A stretch of DNA of 9,457 nucleotides from Chryseobacterium sp. UBA6632 (lineage in GTDB: Bacteria > Bacteroidota > Bacteroidia > Flavobacteriales > Weeksellaceae), in the NCBI GenBank assembly GCA_002455915.1, contig DKLU01000362.1, positions 1 through 9,457 of the forward strand. The letters run 5' to 3'. Of the stretch, positions 1 through 7,286 are shown piece by piece. The position numbers and the translations under genes are program-made. The notes under the pieces were generated by a model. That model was not told where the DNA came from and did not search any database. It worked only from the letters and a program-made list of their open reading frames with translations. Each line of letters opens with the position of its first letter. Within the stretch, counting starts at the first letter, position 1.

Positions 1-45
1 TTACAGTACAGATATGCTTAATTTGATTAAATTTACGTCAATAAT

Positions 46-64
46 GTATATCATTTTGATGTAC
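46..64. promoter_or_regulatory. Imperfect inverted repeat upstream of the LacI-family gene
   Basis: GTATATCA (46-53) and TGATGTAC (57-64) form an inverted repeat matching at 7 of 8 positions around a TTT spacer, 25 bases before the regulator's ATG. LacI-family regulators often bind palindromes near their own start, so this could be an autoregulatory operator. It lacks the central CG typical of many LacI-family operators, and only 89 bases of upstream sequence are visible. A chance AT-rich palindrome is equally possible. Confidence 0.2.
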
Positions 65-89
65 GAAAAACAGCTAGAAAAAAACTTGT

Positions 90-1118
90 ATGAATAAAAA
101 AAGTGCCACTATATATGATATTTCGAAGAAGCTAAATGTCAGTGTGGCAACTGTTTCGAGAGCATTAAACGATCACCCGAGAATCAGCCAGGCCACAAAA
201 GATCTGGTAAAGAAAACTGCAAAGGAAATGAACTACAAGCAGAATAATCTTGCCAAGGCACTGAAAAGTGGGGAAACCAAAAACGTAGGAATTATTGTTC
301 CGTTTGTAAATACCAATTTCTTCTCCTCCGTCATCCGCGGAATTGAAGAAGAGCTTTCACCATTCGGCTATCACGTGATTATCTGCCAAAGCCACGAAGA
401 TGTAAATATTGAAAAAAGACATCTTAATACTTTGCTCAATGCTCAGGTAGACGGCATTTTCATGTCGGTTTCCAAAACAACGATCGATACAGAACACATC
501 CAAAATATTTTAGATACTACGAATACGCCGATCATCTTTTTCGACCGTAAAAAAGATATTTCGGGAATCAGCACAGTGGTGATTGATGACTACAGAGGAG
601 GCTATATCGCAACTGAACATTTAATAAAAGAAGGCTACAGAAACATTTGCCATTTTGCCGGAGATCTGAATCTTGAGATCTATCAAAACCGTCTGAATGG
701 TTATAAGCAAGCCTTAATAGATCATCAATTACCCGTAAAAGAAGACAATATTCTACAAACCGGCAGTTCTATTGATGCAGGAATTGATGCCATTAAAAAG
801 CTTTGGGATAAAAAATCTGTTCCGGATGCAATCTTTTCTTCGAGTGACTTTGCCGCATTAGGCGCGTGTCAGGAACTTAAAAAACGTAATATAAAAGTTC
901 CGGATGAAGTTGCTGTTATCGGCTTTTCTAACGAACCTTTTACTCAATTTATGGAGCTTCCGATAAGTTCTGTTGACCAAACTCCTGTACCTATGGGTAA
1001 AATGGCGGGACAGGTGTTTCTCGAAAGTATAAAGGAAAACGGTTCCGGAGTATCTATTGAGAAAAAAGTGGTGCTGGCTCCGCAGATTTATATTCGAAAG
1101 TCTTCTAAAAAAGATTAA
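90..1118 (+). CDS. LacI-family transcriptional regulator
   Basis: This 342-residue protein has the usual LacI/GalR length and layout. An N-terminal helix-turn-helix (about residues 7-27, TIYDISKKLNVSVATVSRALN, read as TIYDIS...VATVSRALN) is followed by a hinge helix around NLAKALKSG (53-61). A periplasmic-binding-protein-like sensor domain starts at VGIIVPFVN (66-74) and runs to the end. Landmarks in it are FFDR (150-153), SSDFAALG (251-258), IGFSNEPF (277-284) and SVDQTP (294-299). Proteins of this family are cytoplasmic, bind DNA as dimers and respond to a sugar or sugar acid; the ligand cannot be read from the sequence. The ATG at 90 has an A-rich leader and places the helix-turn-helix at the normal distance from the N-terminus. 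A terminator follows at 1201. The gene is not divergent from the uronate operon, so control of that operon is a guess; it could instead serve genes to the left of the window. Confidence 0.93.
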   Translation: MNKKSATIYDISKKLNVSVATVSRALNDHPRISQATKDLVKKTAKEMNYKQNNLAKALKSGETKNVGIIVPFVNTNFFSSVIRGIEEELSPFGYHVIICQSHEDVNIEKRHLNTLLNAQVDGIFMSVSKTTIDTEHIQNILDTTNTPIIFFDRKKDISGISTVVIDDYRGGYIATEHLIKEGYRNICHFAGDLNLEIYQNRLNGYKQALIDHQLPVKEDNILQTGSSIDAGIDAIKKLWDKKSVPDAIFSSSDFAALGACQELKKRNIKVPDEVAVIGFSNEPFTQFMELPISSVDQTPVPMGKMAGQVFLESIKENGSGVSIEKKVVLAPQIYIRKSSKKD

Positions 1119-1200
1119 TTTTCTTTTCGCATAAAGTCAAAAAGATCTTACGGAGACAAATACTTTATTTGTCATTGTGAAGCATCTAAACTTATATAAA

Positions 1201-1234
1201 AAAAATAGCTTCAAAAAGAGGCTGTTTTTCTTTT
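1201..1234 (+). terminator. Rho-independent terminator after the LacI-family gene
   Basis: AAAAATAGCTT (1201-1211) can pair with AGGCTGTTTTT (1219-1229) as an 11-bp stem including two G-U pairs, around the loop CAAAAAG. A further CTTTT follows. The A-tract/T-tract flanks and the U-rich 3' side are those of an intrinsic terminator reading rightwards. It starts 83 bases after the regulator's stop codon, which makes the regulator and the downstream exported-protein gene separate transcripts. Confidence 0.75.
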
Positions 1235-1257
1235 GTCTTGAAACAAAAACTCAAGAC
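1235..1257. repeat. Small hairpin GTCTTGA...TCAAGAC
   Basis: GTCTTGA (1235-1241) and TCAAGAC (1251-1257) are perfect inverted 7-mers around a 9-base A-rich loop, directly after the terminator. From memory, similar 'cttgaaacaaaa...tcaagac' stretches occur between genes in Chryseobacterium, but that is unchecked. The sequence directly shows only the hairpin. Confidence 0.4.
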
Positions 1258-1313
1258 TTGGAAATTTTCGATAAAAATTAAAATTTAAACTTTATTCCAA
1301 CATTATATTCTGA

Positions 1314-1334
1314 GCACGGATCACAAATCCGCGC
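1314..1334. repeat. Short imperfect palindrome with CGGAT/ATCCG arms
   Basis: CGGAT (1317-1321) and ATCCG (1327-1331) are perfect inverted 5-mers around CACAA. The pairing extends outward through GC/GC at 1314-1315 and 1333-1334 after one mismatch. It is the only GC-rich patch in an AT-rich gap. It may be the remnant of a dispersed repeat or a protein-binding site; nothing decides between them. Confidence 0.35.
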
Positions 1335-1437
1335 GATCTAGTCAGCGTTATCTAAGCTTTAATTAATTTTATAATCCTTTAACTTTTAAGAATTCATTTT
1401 ATACTTATATTTACCTTCAACTAAATTCAAATTGAGT

Positions 1438-1830
1438 ATGAAAAATATTAAAACAGCAGCCATCTTGGCAATTCTCTTTTTAGGAACGGGTACCGCTTTT
1501 TCTCAATCTAGAAAAACAGAATCCATCAAAGGGGTAGAAAAATCAGACAACGATAAAAAAATACAGGTAGAAGGCATCGGTCATAAATTGAATTACACCC
1601 TTAACGGAGGCATCGTTGAAGTGGAAGGAGGCGATAATACGATCACAATTAAAGGAAGTGCTAAGAAAATTTCGGTTTCCGGAACTGGCAATAAAGTATA
1701 CATCGATAGAGTAGATAACATCTCAATGGAAGGAAGTAACAATACCATATTCTATAAAACTTCGGGTACAAAGAGCGGAAAACCCAACACTTCATTGACA
1801 GGAGTTGGAAATAAAGTTGCTAAGCAATAA
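1438..1830 (+). CDS. Small exported DUF3060-like protein
   Basis: From the ATG at 1438 the product has 130 residues. A start two codons earlier (TTG at 1432) is possible, but ATG gives a classic signal peptide: positive MKNIK, a hydrophobic core (AAILAILFLGTG) and an AFS/Q cleavage site near residue 22. The mature part carries a repeated G-x-x-N-x-(V/I)-x-(V/I) pattern: GDNTITIKG (65-73), GTGNKVYID (82-90), GSNNTIFYK (99-107) and GVGNKV (122-127). Such repeats, about 17 residues apart, suggest a short beta-helix or beta-roll and match my memory of DUF3060 proteins, whose function is unknown. It probably acts in the periplasm or at the cell surface. It has its own transcription unit, since a terminator separates it from the regulator, and it converges on the uronate operon. 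A functional link to uronate use is not indicated. Confidence 0.8.
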   Translation: MKNIKTAAILAILFLGTGTAFSQSRKTESIKGVEKSDNDKKIQVEGIGHKLNYTLNGGIVEVEGGDNTITIKGSAKKISVSGTGNKVYIDRVDNISMEGSNNTIFYKTSGTKSGKPNTSLTGVGNKVAKQ

Positions 1831-1913
1831 TTTTAGTATAAGCAATATGTAAAATAGACTGTTTTCATGGTTTTTTAATTCGTGACATTTTTATTAAGGA
1901 GAATTAATTTAAA

Positions 1914-1970
1914 TTTTGGCTAAAGCCAATATGAATTGTGTATTCATTAAACGGGCTAAAGCCCGTTCCT
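1914..1970. repeat. Intergenic element with successive GGCTAAAGCC-type hairpins
   Basis: Two perfect hairpins share the core GGCTAAAGCC. The first is TTGGCT-AA-AGCCAA (1916-1929) and the second ACGGGCT-AA-AGCCCGT (1951-1966). Between them TGAAT/ATTCA (1932-1946) can form a third small stem. The element lies between two converging genes, where intergenic repeats accumulate. I recall very similar GGCTAAAGCC...CGGGCTAAAGCCCG elements in many flavobacterial gaps, which would make it a dispersed repeat; this is unverified. It is not followed by a T-tract, so it is not an obvious terminator. Confidence 0.6.
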
Positions 1971-2039
1971 ATTGATATAAATACCTTGATTAAATTATAA
2001 TATTATGTTTATTCGTGTAAAAAATAGTGCTACTCGTGT

Positions 2040-2079
2040 TTAAAAGAAAATGCTCCTCACCGAAGCAAGAAGCATTTTC
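2040..2079 (-). terminator. Strong terminator of the uronate operon, UUCG loop
   Basis: Read on the minus strand, GAAAATGCTTCT pairs with AGGAGCATTTTC as a 12-bp stem with one G-U pair. The 10-base apex TGCTTCGGTG can close further through two G-U pairs and a C-G pair onto a UUCG tetraloop. TTTT follows immediately (2045-2042). It begins 31 bases past the uxaA stop codon, exactly where the operon transcript should end. On the plus strand no T-tract follows, so termination appears one-directional. Confidence 0.85.
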
Positions 2080-2110
2080 AACCCTAATATTTATATAATT
2101 AAAACAATAA

Positions 2111-3727
2111 TTATAAAGAAACACCCCTTCTCCAAGGAATGAAATCATTCTGATTCAGTAGGTCGGCTTTGGTTTTTACCTCGCCGCTTGCTACTTTTAT
2201 AATGTATTCTAACAATTCGTCTGCTGCTTCAGGAATAGTTTTGTCTCCGCTAATCACTGTTCCCGCATTAAAATCGATGATATCCGACATTTTTTCGGAT
2301 AAAACCGTGTTTGAAGAAATCTTCACCACCGGAGAAATTGGATTTCCCATTGGCGTTCCCAAACCTGTTGTGAAAAGCACAACTGTTGCTCCAGAACCAA
2401 CTAAAGCGGTTGTACATTCGGCATCATTTCCGGGCGTGCATAAAAGGTTCAGACCTGGTTTAGTAGCGTATTCCGTAAAATCAAGAACTTCCACAATTGG
2501 AGCTGCTCCTCCTTTTTTAGCCGCTCCTGCAGATTTCATGGCATCGGTTATTAGTCCATCTTTAATATTCCCCGGCGACGGATTCATATCAAAGCCTGAG
2601 CCTGCAGCAACGACTGATTTTTCAAAATCCTGCATCAGTTTAAGGAATTTAACCCCGTCTTCATCATTGATGCAACGATTGACCAACTCCTGCTCTACTC
2701 CACACAATTCAGGGAATTCAGCAAGCATAGTTGTTCCTCCAACAGCTGCCATAATATCGGAAACTTCGCCCAAAACAGGGTTTGCAGAAATCCCCGAGAA
2801 ACCATCTGAACCACCACATTCCAAACCAATATTCAGTTTGGTGATGGGTGCTGGTTTTCTTTCTATATTGTTAGCTTGTTTAATGCCTTCGTAAGAATCT
2901 TTGATAACGCCGGTCAACATTTCATCGATCGTTCCAGATTTTTGCTGTTCATAAACAACGATTGGTTTTTTGTTATTCGGAGCTAAAGCATGAAGTGCAT
3001 CCATAAAAATCTGCACCTGAAGATTCTGACAGCCTAAACTTAAAACGGTTGCTCCTGCAACATTCGGGTTATTCACATATCCTGCAAATAATCTTCCCAA
3101 TGCTTCCGCATCCTGACGAATTCCGCCACAACCACCTTGGTGTGTAATGAATCTTACGTCGATATTCTTAAATATTCTTGTATCTTCTTCTTTCTCTTCC
3201 TCCACAACATCAGTCGCTCCACCATTTAACAATGACCTTAGCAATAATTGATGTTTGCTTGCCTTATCGTGAAGTAATTCTTTTTCGAAAATATCTTTAA
3301 GCGTTTCAATATTCTTGTTTTCACAGAATACCAAAGGAAAGAAAAGCCAGACGTTTTCCGTTCCCACTTGTCCGTCCTCACGGTGATATCCGTTGAACAT
3401 ACGGTCTTTCCATTTATCAACATTTGGTGGAGTCCAGCCTAAAGTTGCGGTTTTACCTTCTACTTTTGCGCTTTGGTGTTTTACGTTTTCAGTCGTAATC
3501 ACTTCCCCTTTTTTGATGTATTGATTCGCTTTTCCAACGATTACGCCATACATAATGATATGGTCGCCATCTTCAAAATCTACGGCAGCGAATTTGTGTT
3601 TCGCCTTCGTGTCTTTTATAATTTCGTAAGTAAGTTCACCCAAAGTAACAGTTTCCCCCTGCGCCAAATCAACCAGCGCCACCACTACATTATCCTTGGG
3701 ATTTACTTTTAGTACTTTCTTTTGCAT
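2111..3727 (-). CDS. uxaA: Altronate dehydratase UxaA
   Basis: Catalyses D-altronate to 2-keto-3-deoxy-D-gluconate plus water (EC 4.2.1.7), the third step of galacturonate breakdown, in the cytoplasm. The frame is open to 3796, but the ATG at 3727 (MQKKVLKVN) is the sensible start: it gives 538 residues and lies 5 bases after the uxaB stop, whereas an earlier start would overlap uxaB by 64 bases. Domain order is typical of the UxaA/GarD family: an N-terminal SAF domain (about 10-85), then the large catalytic part. Conserved stretches are GQVGTENVW (119-127), THQGGCGG (195-202), LGCQNLQ (231-237), GLECGGSDGFSG (301-312) and the C-terminal GLGTPMGNPISP (455-466). The conserved cysteines and histidine fit an iron-dependent dehydratase. 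The family's E. coli member is about 495 residues, so this one is somewhat longer. The short spacing suggests translational coupling with uxaB. Galactarate dehydratase is the main alternative, but the neighbours favour altronate. Confidence 0.95.
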   Translation of the reverse strand: MQKKVLKVNPKDNVVVALVDLAQGETVTLGELTYEIIKDTKAKHKFAAVDFEDGDHIIMYGVIVGKANQYIKKGEVITTENVKHQSAKVEGKTATLGWTPPNVDKWKDRMFNGYHREDGQVGTENVWLFFPLVFCENKNIETLKDIFEKELLHDKASKHQLLLRSLLNGGATDVVEEEKEEDTRIFKNIDVRFITHQGGCGGIRQDAEALGRLFAGYVNNPNVAGATVLSLGCQNLQVQIFMDALHALAPNNKKPIVVYEQQKSGTIDEMLTGVIKDSYEGIKQANNIERKPAPITKLNIGLECGGSDGFSGISANPVLGEVSDIMAAVGGTTMLAEFPELCGVEQELVNRCINDEDGVKFLKLMQDFEKSVVAAGSGFDMNPSPGNIKDGLITDAMKSAGAAKKGGAAPIVEVLDFTEYATKPGLNLLCTPGNDAECTTALVGSGATVVLFTTGLGTPMGNPISPVVKISSNTVLSEKMSDIIDFNAGTVISGDKTIPEAADELLEYIIKVASGEVKTKADLLNQNDFIPWRRGVSL

Positions 3728-3732
3728 TTTTT

Positions 3733-5196
3733 TTAAGAATAAAATTGTATAAAGTTGTGATATGCAGTTTCCACGCCGTTGTGATCTATTTCCCACAAAG
3801 CTTTCGCCACTGCATCTTTCAAGCCTTCCACCTGAGTAAGATCTGTGTCCCAGAAAGTCGTTTCGCTTAATGACAGTTCGGCAACTTTTCCGTAATCTTC
3901 GTTTGCCCAGATTTCTTTGAATTTAGCAACGATAGCTTCTTCATCATTAATTGGCAACGATTTTTCACCGAAATTTCCCTGATAGAATCTGATTAAACTT
4001 GCCAAAGAGAATACCAAATTCAACGGTAATTTTTTATTGATTTCAACATAGCCCAACAAACTCGGAAGAATTCTTACTTTAAATTTAGAAACAAAATACA
4101 AAGCGATACTTGCCTGATAATGTTTAATAAAAGGATTTCTGAATCTGTCGAAAACTTCTTCCGCAAAATCTTTTAATTCCGTTTTATCTAAACCTAAGGT
4201 TGGATTGACTTCATTAAAGATCGTTTCACTTAAAAATTCACCGATAAATGCATCATCAATAGATTCTTTTACCGTTTCTTTTCCTGATAAAACTGCCGGA
4301 GCCAACATTAAGGTGTGACCGCCATTCAGAATTCTTACTTTTCTTAAGCGATAGGGCTGAATATCATCAACGACTAAAATTTGTTCATTAATCCGATCAA
4401 AAGGAATTCTTTCCTTCAAATTTCCGGCATCCTGAATAACCCAAAGTAAGAACGTTTCAGAAACCACCATCATTTGATCTTCGTAATCTAACTGATCTTC
4501 GTAAGATTCTACATCGTCTTTCGGATAACCCGGAACAATTCTGTCAACCAATGTATTATGGAAATAATTATTTTGGTTAATCCATTGCACAAACGACTCT
4601 TCTAAATTCCAAAGTTGAGCATATTTAATAATAATATCTCTTAATGCAAAAGCATTATTTTCAATTAATTCACAAGGAATAATTCTTAAACCTTTATCAG
4701 TCGCACCATTGAAATGTTTAAATCTTTCGTGAAGCAAAACAGCAACTTTTGCAGGAAAATTCTTGTGCGGACCTTCGTAAGAAGTTTCTGTTTCGTCGTA
4801 AGCAATTCCGGTTTCGGTCGTGTTTGAAAATACAAATTCCAATTCTTCTTCTTTCGCCAATGCTAAGAATGCATCATAATTTGCATAAGGATTAATCGAC
4901 TTTTGAATCGCAGAAATGACCTGCTTTTCATCGTGGATTTCTCCTTTTTTAATTCCTCTGGTGAACAGCGTATACAAATTGTCCTGCTCTTCCATCTTCT
5001 GAATAGAGCCGTTTGGTGTTGCCTGTAAATTGACAACTCCACCTTTCCAATCGGTTTCTTTATTTAATTTATCAATAACATAATCGGTGAATCCTCTCAT
5101 GAAATTTCCACCTCCGAATTGTATGATTTTGATCGGAAGTTTTTCCTGAGAATTGCTTAATTCACGATTCAATTTTTGTTTTATCTGATTTTCCAT
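3733..5196 (-). CDS. uxaB: Tagaturonate reductase (altronate oxidoreductase) UxaB
   Basis: Catalyses NADH-dependent reduction of D-tagaturonate to D-altronate (EC 1.1.1.58). At 487 residues it matches the mannitol dehydrogenase/UxaB family. The N-terminal Rossmann region shows IIQFGGGNFMRGF (24-36), followed by FVFSNTTETGI (121-131), PCELIENN (174-181) and DRIVPGYP (218-225). The family's catalytic K-x4-N-x2-H pattern is visible in KVRILNGGH: Lys286, Asn291 and His294. Fructuronate reductase UxuB and mannitol dehydrogenases belong to the same superfamily, so substrate is assigned from overall resemblance and from lying next to uxaA. It is followed at 5 bases by uxaA and preceded by a 150-base gap holding one of the CGCAAAG repeats, whose near edge is 45 bases from this start codon. 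The ATG at 5196 is preceded by AAAGAAG, too close to serve as a normal Shine-Dalgarno. Confidence 0.93.
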   Translation of the reverse strand: MENQIKQKLNRELSNSQEKLPIKIIQFGGGNFMRGFTDYVIDKLNKETDWKGGVVNLQATPNGSIQKMEEQDNLYTLFTRGIKKGEIHDEKQVISAIQKSINPYANYDAFLALAKEEELEFVFSNTTETGIAYDETETSYEGPHKNFPAKVAVLLHERFKHFNGATDKGLRIIPCELIENNAFALRDIIIKYAQLWNLEESFVQWINQNNYFHNTLVDRIVPGYPKDDVESYEDQLDYEDQMMVVSETFLLWVIQDAGNLKERIPFDRINEQILVVDDIQPYRLRKVRILNGGHTLMLAPAVLSGKETVKESIDDAFIGEFLSETIFNEVNPTLGLDKTELKDFAEEVFDRFRNPFIKHYQASIALYFVSKFKVRILPSLLGYVEINKKLPLNLVFSLASLIRFYQGNFGEKSLPINDEEAIVAKFKEIWANEDYGKVAELSLSETTFWDTDLTQVEGLKDAVAKALWEIDHNGVETAYHNFIQFYS

Positions 5197-5241
5197 CTTC
5201 TTTAATGTTACTTGCGCTTGTTTTTGTTTGGTTTTGTTTTA

Positions 5242-5330
5242 AACGCAAAGGGCGCAAAGATTTTCTTGACTACTATTCGTTTTTAAGTTCGCAAAGGCGT
5301 TTCACTTAAATAAGATCACAAAGTTTTTTG
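5242..5330. repeat. CGCAAAG intergenic repeat, copy 1 (kdgA-uxaB gap)
   Basis: First of three similar blocks. The exact heptamer CGCAAAG occurs at 5244-5250, 5253-5259 (9-base period) and 5290-5296, with a degenerate CACAAAG at 5317-5323. The 23 bases at 5242-5264 are identical to those at 6093-6115 and 7287-7309. The middle (TTGACTACT) and right part (TTCGCAAAGGCGTTTCACT) are also shared with one or both other copies. It fills most of the 150-base gap and ends 45 bases from the uxaB start. Confidence 0.85.
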
Positions 5331-5346
5331 CTCTGCTTTATCATTA

Positions 5347-6006
5347 TTATTTTAAAGTTTGAATGATATCCAAAACTTTTTTAGTTTCATTTTCAATGGT
5401 TGCATAGTCTTTTGCCGCCATCAATTCTTTGCTTACCAATTTGCTTCCCATTCCAACTGCAGCTACTCCAGCTTTGAACCAACTTTCAATGCTGTCTTTC
5501 GTGGTATCAACACCTCCAGTCGGCATAAATTTCAGATTTGGGAACACATCTTTGATGGCACTCATAAATCCTGCACCTAAAGCATTTCCAGGGAATAATT
5601 TAATAAAAGTTACTCCTGCAGCTTCTGCGGTGATAATTTCTGTAGGAGTCATACAACCCGGACTGTACAACACATCTTTTGGAATTAAAAACGCTGCCAC
5701 TTCCGCCACAAAACCCGGACTGATAAAGAAATCTGCCCCAACTTTGTAATATTCTTCAGCTTGTTGTAAATTTTTAATCGTTCCGATTCCTAAAAGCATT
5801 TCCGGCATTTCCGCATTACGGATTTCTACCATTTTAGTGAAATTGCTTAATGCAGATTCGCCACGACTTGTGTATTCTACCGCACGAATTCCTGCTTTGT
5901 AAAGCGATTTTAATATGTCTATAGTTACCGTTTCATCAGCATTATAATACAGAGGTAAAATCCCCTGATTGATGATGGCATTGGTAACGGTTTGAATTTT
6001 TGTCAT
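5347..6006 (-). CDS. kdgA: KDPG aldolase (2-keto-3-deoxy-6-phosphogluconate aldolase)
   Basis: Cleaves 2-keto-3-deoxy-6-phosphogluconate into pyruvate and glyceraldehyde-3-phosphate (EC 4.1.2.14), the last step of this pathway; also named eda. The 219 residues form a single class I aldolase TIM barrel of the KDPG/KHG family. Visible landmarks are the catalytic-region glutamate in AVEYTSRG (Glu44), GIGTI (73-77), FISPGF (94-99), SPGCMTPTE (115-123), the Schiff-base lysine in FIKLFPGN (Lys136) and the phosphate-binding PTGGV (162-166). Length is close to that of E. coli Eda (about 213). KHG aldolase activity is common in this family, so side activity on 4-hydroxy-2-oxoglutarate is possible. The gene stands alone between two repeat-bearing gaps (150 bases after it, 230 before it). 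The ATG at 6006 has an A-rich leader without a Shine-Dalgarno sequence. Confidence 0.94.
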   Translation of the reverse strand: MTKIQTVTNAIINQGILPLYYNADETVTIDILKSLYKAGIRAVEYTSRGESALSNFTKMVEIRNAEMPEMLLGIGTIKNLQQAEEYYKVGADFFISPGFVAEVAAFLIPKDVLYSPGCMTPTEIITAEAAGVTFIKLFPGNALGAGFMSAIKDVFPNLKFMPTGGVDTTKDSIESWFKAGVAAVGMGSKLVSKELMAAKDYATIENETKKVLDIIQTLK

Positions 6007-6092
6007 TTTGTTTAATTATCTTGTTTAAAAATAATTTTTAATGGGATGAAGTCTATCCTTTAGTGTGCTGTTTCTTTAAAGATTAAATTTTT

Positions 6093-6176
6093 AACGCAAA
6101 GGGCGCAAAGATTTTTTTGACTACTGACTGTTTTTAACTTCGCAAAGGAGTTTCACTCAGCAAAGTCCGCTATTTT
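6093..6176. repeat. CGCAAAG intergenic repeat, copy 2 (kdgK-kdgA gap)
   Basis: Second copy, in the same orientation as the other two. CGCAAAG lies at 6095-6101, 6104-6110 and 6141-6147, with the same spacing as copy 1 (30 bases between second and third heptamers). The right end is more diverged: CAGCAAAGTCCGC replaces the fourth heptamer. It lies 86 bases from the kdgA start. The rest of this 230-base gap (6007-6092 and 6177-6236) shows no gene and no clear hairpin. Confidence 0.85.
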
Positions 6177-6236
6177 CTAATTTCACTTATCCATTTACTG
6201 AAAGCCATTGGCAAAAACCTATCCACCAGAAGCCAA

Positions 6237-7241
6237 TTATCTCTTGATTCTTCCTCCAGAATTTCCTGCCATTACTTCCAGAATATCTTCTGCGCTGCTG
6301 TAATTGATATCTCCTAAAATGGTATGTTTAATTGCACAAGCTGCGTTGGCAAAATTCAATGCTTTTTCGTCGTCGAAATTTTTTAAGCCATAAATCAAAC
6401 CTGCGGCAAAAGCGTCACCTGTTCCGATTCTGTCAACTACATTGTCTATTTCTAAAAATACAGTTTCAAAATAATTTCCATCAATCAAAGCTCTTCCTTG
6501 CGTTTGCTGAGAACTCGCTGTAACACCGATTCTTATTTTATCGAAAATTTTATGAATAGAAGGACATTGTTTTTTCAATTCTTCACAAGCTTCAATGAAA
6601 CCTTCTTTATCTGATGAAAACTGAGTTCCTAAAATTTCGTTGATTTCATTTATTCCGCCGATGAAAATTGTTGATAAAGAAACTAATTCCTTCAAAACTT
6701 CGTTTCCGTTTCTACCATATTTCCAAAGGTTTGAACGGTAAGCAGGATCGGTTGTTACTTCAATTCCCAATTCACGGGCTGTTTGTAAACCTTTCTTTAA
6801 AGCTTCATAAGCCGTTTTGGAAATTCCAGGGCTGATGCCTGTCCAGTGGAAATATTGACAACCTTCAAGCGCTTTTTTCCAGTCAATTTTTTCAGGCTGA
6901 ATATTGGCGAAAGAACCATTCAATCTATTGTAAGCAATTCTGCTTGCACGAACTGATGATCCTACTTCTAAAAAGTACAAACCTAGAGGATGCTCATTTT
7001 TAGAAATAAAATTGGTGTCAATTCCGAAGCTTTTTACAAAAGATAAAGCTGATTCTCCCACAAAATCATCAGAAACACTGCTGATATGCCTCACATCGCA
7101 ACCCATTGTTGCCAATGAAGACGCGACATTAAGCTCTGTTCCGCCGAAAAAGAATTCCATTTCGTGGCTTTGCTTCATGGTTCTGTTTCCGGGTGGCGAC
7201 AGTCGCATGATGATTTCTCCGAAAGTAAGTATTTTGCCCAT
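6237..7241 (-). CDS. kdgK: 2-keto-3-deoxygluconate kinase KdgK (PfkB family)
   Basis: Phosphorylates 2-keto-3-deoxygluconate with ATP to KDPG (EC 2.7.1.45), linking altronate dehydration to the aldolase. The 334-residue protein is a PfkB/ribokinase-fold sugar kinase. Near the N-terminus is the substrate-binding FFGGTELNVASSLATMG (31-47), where the GG-x-E-x-N-x-A pattern is clear. Near the C-terminus is the PfkB signature DRIGTGDAFAAG (270-281), with Asp276 as the expected catalytic base and the GTGD anion hole. AYNRLNGSF (103-111) resembles the region of KDG kinases that contacts the sugar acid. Other PfkB kinases share these signatures, so substrate specificity leans on the neighbouring uxaA and kdgA genes. 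It is preceded by the widest gap of the operon (393 bases) and begins 45 bases after the third CGCAAAG repeat. Confidence 0.92.
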   Translation of the reverse strand: MGKILTFGEIIMRLSPPGNRTMKQSHEMEFFFGGTELNVASSLATMGCDVRHISSVSDDFVGESALSFVKSFGIDTNFISKNEHPLGLYFLEVGSSVRASRIAYNRLNGSFANIQPEKIDWKKALEGCQYFHWTGISPGISKTAYEALKKGLQTARELGIEVTTDPAYRSNLWKYGRNGNEVLKELVSLSTIFIGGINEINEILGTQFSSDKEGFIEACEELKKQCPSIHKIFDKIRIGVTASSQQTQGRALIDGNYFETVFLEIDNVVDRIGTGDAFAAGLIYGLKNFDDEKALNFANAACAIKHTILGDINYSSAEDILEVMAGNSGGRIKR

Positions 7242-7286
7242 AAGTTTTTACTAACCTTAATTTTTTGAATATCTATTTCTGTTTTT

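Larger units (their letters stand above)
1119..1437. other. 319-base gap between regulator and DUF3060-like gene
   Basis: No credible gene is present. The gap holds a weak hairpin GACAAATA/TATTTGTC (1155-1173, 8-bp stem, 3-base loop), the strong terminator at 1201-1234, a GTCTTGA/TCAAGAC hairpin at 1235-1257 and a CGGAT/ATCCG hairpin at 1317-1331. The segment 1406-1413 (TATATTTA) matches the Bacteroidota -7 consensus TAnnTTTG at all but the last base and lies 24 bases before the ATG at 1438. I found no convincing -33 element, so this promoter is only a weak candidate. Confidence 0.5.

Noticed and set aside
1432..1437. TTG start for the DUF3060-like gene
   Set aside because: The ATG two codons downstream gives a standard signal peptide, and no Shine-Dalgarno evidence favours TTG.
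1831..1913. Terminator for the DUF3060-like gene
   Set aside because: The only candidate, AAAAT/GTTTT around AGACT near 1850-1865, is a short AT-only stem, too weak to call.
2169..2894. 241-codon open frame on the plus strand
   Set aside because: It lies wholly antisense to uxaA, whose conserved motifs explain the same DNA. Its translation is rich in Ser/Pro/Thr without any recognisable domain, as expected for a shadow frame.
3728..3796. Upstream in-frame start for uxaA (561-residue form)
   Set aside because: The extra 23 residues (MGNRSQRRG...) overlap the end of uxaB and are not family-like, while the ATG at 3727 gives a normal UxaA N-terminus.
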